Of a DNA stretch of 63,341 nt, positions 57,448 through 63,341 are shown piece after piece. The stretch's first letter is position 1. Every line of letters starts with the position of its first letter. The position numbers and the translations under genes were made by a program. The stretch is from contig JAKAKL010000127.1 in NCBI GenBank assembly GCA_021824565.1, positions 1-63,341 of the forward strand, given 5' to 3'. The DNA is from Bacteroidota bacterium (GTDB lineage Bacteria > Bacteroidota > Ignavibacteria > Ignavibacteriales > Ignavibacteriaceae). The notes below the pieces were generated by a model. That model did not search any database and was not told where the DNA came from. It saw only the letters and a program-made list of their open reading frames with translations.

Positions 57448-57486
57448 AAAAAGATTAGAAAACTAAACGAATTCTAATCTTTTTAG
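57448..57486. terminator. Strong hairpin adjoining the tRNA-Leu 3' end
   Basis: AAAAAGATTAGAA and TTCTAATCTTTTT form a perfect 13-bp stem around an 11-nt loop, with T-runs on both strands. It lies directly downstream of the tRNA-Leu on the minus strand and inside the element, so it probably replaces the tRNA's original terminator (52032-52064). Confidence 0.75.
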
Positions 57487-57548
57487 TACCGAAGGCCGGA
57501 CTCGAACCGGCACCTGGTGTGAGCCAGACTGGATTTTGAGTCCAGCGC
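57482..57548. repeat. attL-like direct repeat within intact tRNA-Leu
   Basis: These 67 bases are identical to 52062-52128. Here they continue into the complete tRNA-Leu, so this is the reconstituted target side. Strand exchange probably took place within the anticodon or T-arm part of this identity block. Confidence 0.93.
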
Positions 57549-57572
57549 GTCTACCAATTCCGCCACTTCGGC
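57487..57572 (-). tRNA. tRNA-Leu(CAA)
   Basis: An 86-nt class II tRNA. The 5' acceptor GCCGAAG pairs with CTTCGGT (final pair G-U), the anticodon loop CTCAAAA gives CAA, reading UUG, with a long variable arm and T-loop TTCGAGT. CCA is not encoded (the genome reads CTA). It is the integration target of the adjacent element and is still intact. Confidence 0.95.
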
Positions 57573-57646
57573 TTAAATGTTTCCAAATTTTGTGGCGTAA
57601 ATCTATGCTTAATTCATTTTATATTCAAGTAAGTCTGCACTTAAAT

Positions 57647-57677
57647 TTGAGCCTCTAACTATATTTCCGTAATTTTG
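57647..57677 (+). promoter_or_regulatory. Promoter for glnS
   Basis: TTG at 57647-57649 and TAATTTTG at 57670-57677, with a 20-bp gap, match the TTG/TAnnTTTG pattern. Transcription would start about 30 nt before the glnS ATG. Confidence 0.5.
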
Positions 57678-57714
57678 CTCTCAATTATTTTACATCTTAA
57701 AATCAATCAGCTGT

Positions 57715-59406
57715 ATGGAAGAGAAAAAGAATTCTGAAGAACTTCAAAATAAACCTAAGAATTTTATATACGAAATTATCGATGGGGACATGGAAACCGG
57801 GAAATTTGGAAATAAAGTTCATACTCGTTTCCCTCCCGAACCTAACGGCTATCTGCACATCGGGCATGCTGCTTCGATATGCTTGAATTACGGCATAGCA
57901 AGAGACTACAACGGCAAGTTCAATCTTCGGTTTGACGATACAAACCCTGAGAAAGAAGAAGTGGAATATGTTGAGTCAATTATTGAAGACGTTAAATGGC
58001 TCGGCGGTAATTTTGAGGATAGAATTTTCTATGCTTCCGATTATTTTGATAAGATGTACAACTGGGCTGTCGAGCTTATTAAAAATGGCAAAGCTTACGT
58101 TGATGATTTAAGCGCGGATGAAATTAGAGCATACAGAGGAACTTTAACAGAGCCTGGAAAGGAAAGTCCATCCCGTAATAGACCGGCAGAAGAAAATCTT
58201 TCGTTGTTCGAGAAGATGAAGAACGGCGAATTTAAAAACGGAGAGAAGGTCCTGCGCGCAAAGATCGATATGACTTCTCCTAATCTAAACCTGCGCGATC
58301 CAATAATGTACCGCATTGTTCACGCAGAACACCACAGGCAGGGAAATAAATGGTGTATTTATCCGACTTACGATTGGGCGCACGGTCTGGAAGATTCAAT
58401 CGAAGGCATTACGCACTCAATTTGTACTCTTGAGTTTGAAAATCATCGACCACTCTACGATTGGTTTTTGAATGAGCTTGGTGTTTATCATCCGCAGCAG
58501 ATAGAATTTGCGAGAATAAATTTGAATTACACTGTTATGAGCAAGCGTAAGCTGCTTAAGCTTGTTCAAGAAAAATATGTCGACGGCTGGGATGATCCGC
58601 GAATGCCAACCGTTTCCGCGCTGCGCAGGAGAGGATATACGCCGGAGGCAATTAGAAACTTTACAGATAATTCCGGTATTGCTAAGCGCGATAAAGTAAG
58701 CGAATATGCTCTGCTTGAATTTTCTATCCGGGAAGATTTAAATAAACATGCGAACCGTGTTATGGCTGTGCTTCATCCTCTAAAAGTTGTAATTACTAAT
58801 TATCCCGGTACGGTGGAAGAACTTGACGCGGTGAATAATCCCGAAGACCCATCAGCGGGAACACGAAAAATTCCTTTCTCTAAAGAAATTTTTGTCGAGC
58901 AAAGCGACTTTATGGAGAATCCGCCGAAAGGCTATCACCGGCTTGTCCCTGGCGGTGAAGTAAGGCTTCGCTACGCTTACATAATTAAATGTGAAGAAGT
59001 AATAAAGAACGAAAACGGGGAAGTGACTGAGCTTCGATGCAGCTACGACGCCGAAACAAGAAGCGGTACCGGAACAAGTAATAAAAAAGTCAAGGGAACT
59101 ATACACTGGGTTTCTGCCGCGCACGCCGTTGAAGCCGAAGTAAGATTATACGACAGACTTTTCACAGCCGAATCGCCTGATTCTGATAAGGAAAAAGATT
59201 TTTTAGAGTTTATTAATCCTAATTCTCTCGAGCTAATACCTAAAGCTTATTTAGAACCGTCATTGAAGAACGCCAAGCCAGGAGAACGTTTCCAGTTTGA
59301 ACGCAACGGTTATTTTTGTGTCGATACAAAATATACAACTAAAGATAAGCTTGTCTTTAATCGAACAGTTACTCTAAAAGACAGCTGGGGTAAAAAAGCT
59401 AATTAA
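57715..59406 (+). CDS. glnS: Glutaminyl-tRNA synthetase
   Basis: A 563-residue class I synthetase. The HIGH motif is [13 protein letters not shown] (40-52), and the KMSKS equivalent is VMSKRK near 274. [18 protein letters not shown] and the C-terminal anticodon-binding beta-barrels are present. Its presence implies direct Gln-tRNA charging rather than the Glu-tRNA amidotransferase route for tRNA-Gln. The 3' end overlaps the convergent helicase gene by 8 nt. Confidence 0.96.
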   Translation: MEEKKNSEELQNKPKNFIYEIIDGDMETGKFGNKVHTRFPPEPNGYLHIGHAASICLNYGIARDYNGKFNLRFDDTNPEKEEVEYVESIIEDVKWLGGNFEDRIFYASDYFDKMYNWAVELIKNGKAYVDDLSADEIRAYRGTLTEPGKESPSRNRPAEENLSLFEKMKNGEFKNGEKVLRAKIDMTSPNLNLRDPIMYRIVHAEHHRQGNKWCIYPTYDWAHGLEDSIEGITHSICTLEFENHRPLYDWFLNELGVYHPQQIEFARINLNYTVMSKRKLLKLVQEKYVDGWDDPRMPTVSALRRRGYTPEAIRNFTDNSGIAKRDKVSEYALLEFSIREDLNKHANRVMAVLHPLKVVITNYPGTVEELDAVNNPEDPSAGTRKIPFSKEIFVEQSDFMENPPKGYHRLVPGGEVRLRYAYIIKCEEVIKNENGEVTELRCSYDAETRSGTGTSNKKVKGTIHWVSAAHAVEAEVRLYDRLFTAESPDSDKEKDFLEFINPNSLELIPKAYLEPSLKNAKPGERFQFERNGYFCVDTKYTTKDKLVFNRTVTLKDSWGKKAN

Positions 59407-61042
59407 ACTTCTTTGACGGCTTTGCAATTTCAACTAAAGGACGTTCCTTTTTATCTTTTGAATTCAACCGCGATAAAATTAAATCGCATGCTCCCGTCGG
59501 TACGTTAAAGAAAGAATATGAATCCATTATTTGTATCCCTTCAACTTTGTCCGGTTCTACGTCGGCTTTCTTATTTAATAATTTTAATAGTTGTTTCGGG
59601 CTAAGACTGTCTTTTTTCCCCAAGGCAATGAACATTCTGGAATATCCTTTTCCTTCTTTATTTTTTTTCTTCTTCTTTTTACCGCCGGAATTTTCATTCT
59701 TCTTTTCAGTCGATTCAAAAAGATCGTGGATATGAGCATAGCTGTCTTCGTTAAGAGTATCCTTAAAAGCGTAACTGATAAGAGAAGCTACTACCTCTTC
59801 GGGAATCCTATCTCTCAATAGTTCTTCGGCTAAGGATATGTGAGTGTCAGACAATCCTGATTCTATAATATCATTCAACTCAGTTAATATTTTTTCTTTC
59901 TTGAATCTAATAACATCTTTAACGTGCGGGATTCTTTCTTTTCTGATTTCCGTCTTAGTAATATTTTTTATAAAAGTAAGCTTGCGGTGCTCTTCCGAAT
60001 TAACAAAAGTAATTGCCTTGCCTTCTTTGCCTGCTCTTCCTGTTCTTCCAATTCTGTGCAGATATGATTCCGGGTCCTGCGGAAGGGAATAATTGATAAC
60101 GTGTGTTAAGTCGTAAATATCAAGACCGCGGGCGGCAACGTCGGTAGCAACGAGAACATTTATTTTTCTCATCTTAAATTTGCTTAAGACTTTTTCCCTT
60201 TGCACCTGGGAAATATCTCCGTGCAATCCTTCAGCATCGTAACCTCTGTTCAGAAGCTTTCTTGTAATTGTATCGACGTCGTTTTTTGTCCTGCAAAAGA
60301 TTAATCCGTAAAATTCAATTGTAGTGTCAATTATTCTGCAAAGCGAATCGAACTTATCGGATTCTCTAACTTCAAAATAAATTTGGTCAGTCAGATCGGC
60401 AGTTAGCCCGGCTCTTTCCGCTTTAATTATTTTATGCTCGCGCATATATTTTTTTGCAAGCTTTATAATTCTTTCCGGCATTGTAGCAGAGAATAAAAGG
60501 GTTCTTCTAACCGGGTTAGTCTTGCCTAAGATTTCTTCAATGTCGTCGATGAATCCCATGTTTAGCATCTCGTCCGCTTCGTCGAGAATAACGTAGGAAA
60601 CTTTATTGAACAGCAGGCTTTTGCGGTTTAGATGATCGATCACGCGCCCGGGAGTGCCGACGATAATATCCACGCCTTTTTTAAGAATTCTAAATTGAGT
60701 TTCATAAGATTGTCCGCCGTAGATTGGAGCGATGTGAATATTCTTATGACCTTTAAGCGAGTTAAATTCTTCTGCCACTTGAACCGCAAGCTCGCGAGTG
60801 GGTACAAGTATTACAGCCTGCAGATGTCCGGCGTGCGGCTGAATGCTGTCAATTAAAGGCAGAGCGAAAGCCGCCGTTTTGCCCGTGCCGGTTTGTGCCT
60901 GCCCGATCAAGTCCATATCATTTTTTAATATCAGCGGTATCATGCGCCGCTGAATTTCCGTCGGCTCTTCAAAGCCTTTCATTTGTATTGAGCGAAGGCT
61001 TTCTTCAGATAGACCAAGCCCGTCAAAACTATTGTTATCCAT
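59399..61042 (-). CDS. deaD: DEAD-box RNA helicase, DeaD/CsdA-like
   Basis: A 547-residue ATP-dependent RNA helicase: Q-motif GFEEPTEIQ, motif I AQTGTGKT (49-56), Ia PTRELA, DEAD (154-157), SAT, ARGLD and [10 protein letters not shown], all intact. A basic linker ([13 protein letters not shown]) leads to a C-terminal DbpA-type RNA-binding domain ([30 protein letters not shown]). Proteins of this class assist ribosome assembly and cold adaptation. A candidate promoter about 140 nt upstream suggests a long 5' leader, as seen for deaD genes. Confidence 0.95.
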   Translation of the reverse strand: MDNNSFDGLGLSEESLRSIQMKGFEEPTEIQRRMIPLILKNDMDLIGQAQTGTGKTAAFALPLIDSIQPHAGHLQAVILVPTRELAVQVAEEFNSLKGHKNIHIAPIYGGQSYETQFRILKKGVDIIVGTPGRVIDHLNRKSLLFNKVSYVILDEADEMLNMGFIDDIEEILGKTNPVRRTLLFSATMPERIIKLAKKYMREHKIIKAERAGLTADLTDQIYFEVRESDKFDSLCRIIDTTIEFYGLIFCRTKNDVDTITRKLLNRGYDAEGLHGDISQVQREKVLSKFKMRKINVLVATDVAARGLDIYDLTHVINYSLPQDPESYLHRIGRTGRAGKEGKAITFVNSEEHRKLTFIKNITKTEIRKERIPHVKDVIRFKKEKILTELNDIIESGLSDTHISLAEELLRDRIPEEVVASLISYAFKDTLNEDSYAHIHDLFESTEKKNENSGGKKKKKKNKEGKGYSRMFIALGKKDSLSPKQLLKLLNKKADVEPDKVEGIQIMDSYSFFNVPTGACDLILSRLNSKDKKERPLVEIAKPSKKFN

Positions 61043-61189
61043 AGCTAATTGCCTGTATAGAATTTTTTAGTTAAAATTTGTTGTGAATTTAATTTATACT
61101 TTGATAACGTTTTGGTTCTCTGCGAAGTGACTGAGAAATGAATTAACTGAGAATAACAAAATTTATATCGAAGGTTAATATTTTGAATG

Positions 61190-61197
61190 CAAAGATA
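61190..61197 (-). promoter_or_regulatory. Candidate -7 element for deaD
   Basis: On the minus strand this is TATCTTTG, identical to the ilv and pdxJ -7 boxes. Transcription would start near 61183, leaving a ~140-nt leader before deaD. No clear TTG lies 17-20 bp upstream. Confidence 0.35.
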
Positions 61198-61269
61198 GAT
61201 TAAATCTTCCGTAATTCATAACTAAGAGCGAGTTTAAGTTTAATTCAATAAAATGAAAAGGAAAATTAT

Positions 61270-61635
61270 ATGCCTGAATTCATTAAGCAGCCGTCGATAA
61301 TTAAAGCGGCGGGAAATAAACCGAAAATAATAGAAGAGTATTTCGGTCGTGTTAATTCGAAGACGGAGGCGGTGAGCATCGCGAGGATGCAAAGTCCCGC
61401 GGGTTGGATCGAGCCGGGGCAAACACCGGAGTTCGATGAATATACTGTGGTGCTTAAAGGAACTTTGCGCGTTACTCATAAGGACGGATTTTTCGATGTG
61501 CATGAAAGACAGGCTGTCATTGTTCCGAAGGGCGAATGGGTAAAATACAGTTCTCCGGAAGAAGGCGGAGCCGAATATATCGCTGTATGTCTGCCGGCTT
61601 TTTCTCCCGGTACAGTGCATCGCGATCAGGAATAG
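61270..61635 (+). CDS. Cupin-domain protein
   Basis: A 121-residue single-domain cupin. Residues about 50-105 carry the two cupin motifs in altered form: FDEYTVVLKGTLRVTHKDG (motif 1 lacking the usual first histidine pair) and VIVPKGEWVKYSSPEEGGAEYIAVCLPAF (motif 2). The weak metal-ligand set makes enzymatic dioxygenase activity doubtful; a small-molecule-binding or isomerase-like role is possible. AAAAGGAAAA precedes ATG 61270. It is the last protein-coding gene supported in the window. Confidence 0.8.
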   Translation: MPEFIKQPSIIKAAGNKPKIIEEYFGRVNSKTEAVSIARMQSPAGWIEPGQTPEFDEYTVVLKGTLRVTHKDGFFDVHERQAVIVPKGEWVKYSSPEEGGAEYIAVCLPAFSPGTVHRDQE

Positions 61636-62300
61636 TTTGGATTAACCGCGGATTAGGCTTTGTCTTTACTTTGTGTCTTTGTGACTTTGTGGCAAGGTTT
61701 TTTGTTAAGTCACCTTTGCCGCGAAGACACTAAGTCACTAAGATTCACAAAGAAATTAATGTTTATTCATGATCAGCATTTGTATTCATAAACGGCAGTG
61801 AGATAAATAATTTCTTTAAAAAGTATTTGTTATTTAAAAAAGAAATAAATATTTTAATCACGGATTAAATTACTTAATTGATAAGGGATATAATTTGTTT
61901 AATCTTTTTTTATTCACTAACGCACATAACAACTACGAGAGACGCAGGAACTAATTGCCTGCTGATCTTATTGATGGCAGTTAGTTCACAACTTAGGGTA
62001 CGCAGCTTTATTCCGGGCTTTAGGTCCGTGTTCCATATTTATAAAATGATTTGATGTTTTTAGGTTAAGATAATACGATGTATTTGTAAGACGATCCGGC
62101 TTTAAGGCACCGCTGCGTTGTTCTTTGAAATATTGATAATTGTTTTGAGAATTTTAATTGAAGATTACTTTCTCAAAACTTAGTGATCGGAAAATTATTT
62201 TTGGCTTTGAAGTAATAAGAATCCGTATCTTAAAATTTTATCCGGTAATACGAATTTTACAATTTGCTATTGAAATCTCGATTGAAAAAATAGAGAAATT
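61636..62300. other. Gene-free region with two inverted-repeat elements
   Basis: No ORF here looks coding. At 61669-61752, repeated CTTTGTG/GTGACTTTGTG words face ACACTAAGTCACTAAG/CACAAAG words, an imperfect inverted repeat of a kind often dispersed in related genomes. At 61949-61986, AACTAATTGCC pairs with GGCAGTTAGTT (11 bp, one G-U), followed by TTCCGGGCTTTAGGTCCG. GTTCTTTGAAATATTG at 62120-62135 resembles an rRNA-leader boxA, but no rRNA follows. Confidence 0.5.
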
Positions 62301-62320
62301 AAAGTAAGATATTCAAAGCT

Positions 62321-62879
62321 CAAAATTGGTTTTTGACAGCTCAAAGTCGGTAAAACACATCTCGATGTTGGTTTTTTAAAAGTAAAATCGGTTATTGACA
62401 TCTTCAAATCGGTTTTTTAAATATTAAAATTGGTTATTGACAGCTCAAAATCGGTAAAACACATCTCGATGTCTGTTTTTTAAATGTAAAATCTGTTTTT
62501 GACATCTCAAAATTGGTCGACGTCACATTAAAATCTGTTTTTGACAGCTTAAAATTGGTCGATGTCACATCAATGTTGGTAAAACTCATCTCAAAATTGG
62601 TCGACGTCACATTAAAGTCGGTAAAACTCATCTCAAAATTGGTCGACGTCACATTAAAGTTGGTAAAACTCATCTCAAAATTGGTCGACGTCACATTGAT
62701 GTCGGTAAAACTCATCTCGGTGTTGGTTTTTTAAATGTAAAATCGGTTTTTGACAGCTCAAAATTGGTCGACGTCACATTAAAATTGGTAAAACTCATCT
62801 CAAAATTGGTCGACGTCACATCAAAATTGGTCGACGTCACATCAAAATTGGTCGACGTCACATCAAAATTGGTTTTTTA
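62321..62879. repeat. 21-bp mosaic tandem array built from four words
   Basis: About 27 units of 20-21 bp each start with an AAAATTGGT-like head followed by one of four 12-nt words: A (TTTTGACAGCTC), B (AAAACTCATCTC), C (TTTTTAAATGTA) or D (CGACGTCACATT). The order is A B C A C A B C A D A D B D B D B D B C A D B D D D C. Short ORFs on both strands simply reflect the 7-codon period. It is not a CRISPR, since there are no unique spacers. Confidence 0.92.
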
Positions 62880-63258
62880 AGAAGAAAAAAGAAGGGAAAG
62901 CGCAAAATCTGCAAAAATTAAAAGAATTTGAAAAAAATACAGCCGTGACTTTCAGAAGGAGGTCGTGCTGAATATAAAAATACTGTGTTGAAGCGGGAAA
63001 TAGTCAATGGTCATTGGTCAATCGGAAGATGGTTTTAGGATGCGATGAATGATAGTTCTGCGGTCTTTGCGGGAAGTTAGATTGGTTGTAGTGGGTGGTT
63101 TGTTGTCTGTTGTCTGTTGTGTGTTGTTTGTGGTGTGTTGTTGGAATTATCTGTGAGCTTCAAGGTTGCAAAAATAGATTTGTAATCTTTATAGGCGAAT
63201 ATTTCTCATTAGTAATCTTGAAGGTCGCGCTTAATTATTTTTTTGTATTAACTCTTTA
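62880..63258. other. Gene-free tail with low-complexity sequence
   Basis: No coding ORF is supported. CAATGGTCATTGGTCAAT lies near 63005-63022. A nearly pure G/T stretch (63082-63144) of GTTGTCT/GTGTTGT words follows. Nothing else is recognised. Confidence 0.6.
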
Positions 63259-63320
63259 AAAATGTCAGTATATAAAACTATTTAGAAATGTCAGTAATAA
63301 AGTTAATAAATATGTTAGTT
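63259..63320. repeat. Three imperfect direct repeats, possible IS end
   Basis: ATGTCAGTA occurs at 63262-63270 and 63288-63296, and ATGTTAGTT at 63312-63320, each after an A/T-rich segment, with 24-26-nt spacing. Multiple short terminal repeats of this type are a feature of IS21-family ends, and the contig stops 21 nt later, as often happens at multicopy ISs. No transposase is visible. Confidence 0.3.
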
Positions 63321-63341
63321 AAAGTACTGCATTCGGGTAAC

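Larger units (their letters stand above)
52062..57548. mobile_element. Integrative element in tRNA-Leu(CAA), about 5.4 kb
   Basis: The element is bounded by 67-bp direct repeats, one an intact tRNA-Leu and one a truncated copy, with a tyrosine integrase next to the truncated copy. Cargo consists of a DinJ/YafQ pair, two exported proteins, one small ORF and a HigB-HigA-SecB-like cluster. From about 54.4 kb onward the DNA is much richer in A/T runs than flanking chromosomal genes, consistent with transfer. No replication, conjugation or capsid genes are present, so it is a satellite-like or cargo island rather than a full ICE or prophage. Confidence 0.9.

Noticed and set aside
61240-61620. 126-codon minus-strand ORF opposite the cupin gene
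   Set aside because: Antisense shadow; the plus-strand cupin has clear family motifs and a ribosome binding site.
62434-62734. Overlapping ORFs on both strands over the 62.3-kb array
   Set aside because: Both reflect the 7-codon repeat period; no ribosome binding site, and both strands are equally open.
62321-62879. CRISPR array
   Set aside because: Units are 20-21 bp with four recurring words instead of conserved repeats with unique spacers, and no cas genes are present.

Overview
This AT-rich bacterial contig most likely comes from the Bacteroidota/Chlorobiota (FCB) group, probably an Ignavibacteria-like lineage. The clues are an lpt locus (LPS export), a secreted enzyme with a C-terminal type IX-secretion-like sorting domain, few strong Shine-Dalgarno sites, and repeated TAnnTTTG promoter boxes at the right distance upstream of genes. 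No rRNA is present, so placement is by gene content only.

Layout. 1-2.9 kb: end of kdsD, then lptC-lptA-lptB. 2.9-17.8 kb: secreted esterase, pdxJ, a TIGR02757 protein, OPT transporter, exported protein, M29-like aminopeptidase, a GHL10-like secreted hydrolase, a GH63-like glucosidase, an SDR dehydrogenase, an acyltransferase and ruvB. 17.9-22.1 kb: an unusual operon of a phnD-phnC-phnE type transporter followed by pstB and phoU. 22.2-24.6 kb: cstA and a tetR regulator (minus strand). 24.8-34.9 kb: a leader peptide extremely rich in Ile/Leu/Val, a structured leader, then ilvB-ilvN-ilvC-leuB-leuA-leuC-leuD-cimA; isoleucine carbon apparently comes through citramalate. 34.9-41.8 kb: an omega-amidase-like nitrilase and gltB-gltD, so nitrogen assimilation lies directly downstream. 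41.8-42.2 kb: a strict 21-bp tandem array. 42.3-52.0 kb: GNAT, ClC channel, MFS exporter, tRNA-Ser(GCU), acyl-CoA dehydrogenase, guaB, a glycosyltransferase and purD.

52.06-57.55 kb: a 5.4-kb integrative element inserted in a tRNA-Leu(CAA) gene. It is bounded by 67-bp direct repeats and carries a tyrosine integrase, a DinJ/YafQ toxin-antitoxin pair, two exported proteins, a small unknown ORF, and a three-gene HigB-HigA-SecB-like cluster that looks like a toxin-antitoxin-chaperone (TAC) module. It is visibly more AT-rich than its surroundings.

57.7-61.6 kb: glnS, a DEAD-box helicase and a cupin protein. 61.6-63.3 kb: a gene-free tail containing inverted repeats, a second 21-bp array built from four interchangeable words, G/T-rich simple sequence and a possible IS end at the contig edge.

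The most notable observations are a readable transcription-attenuation switch in front of the ilv-leu operon, the TAC candidate on the tRNA-Leu element, and the two unrelated arrays that share the same 21-bp period.
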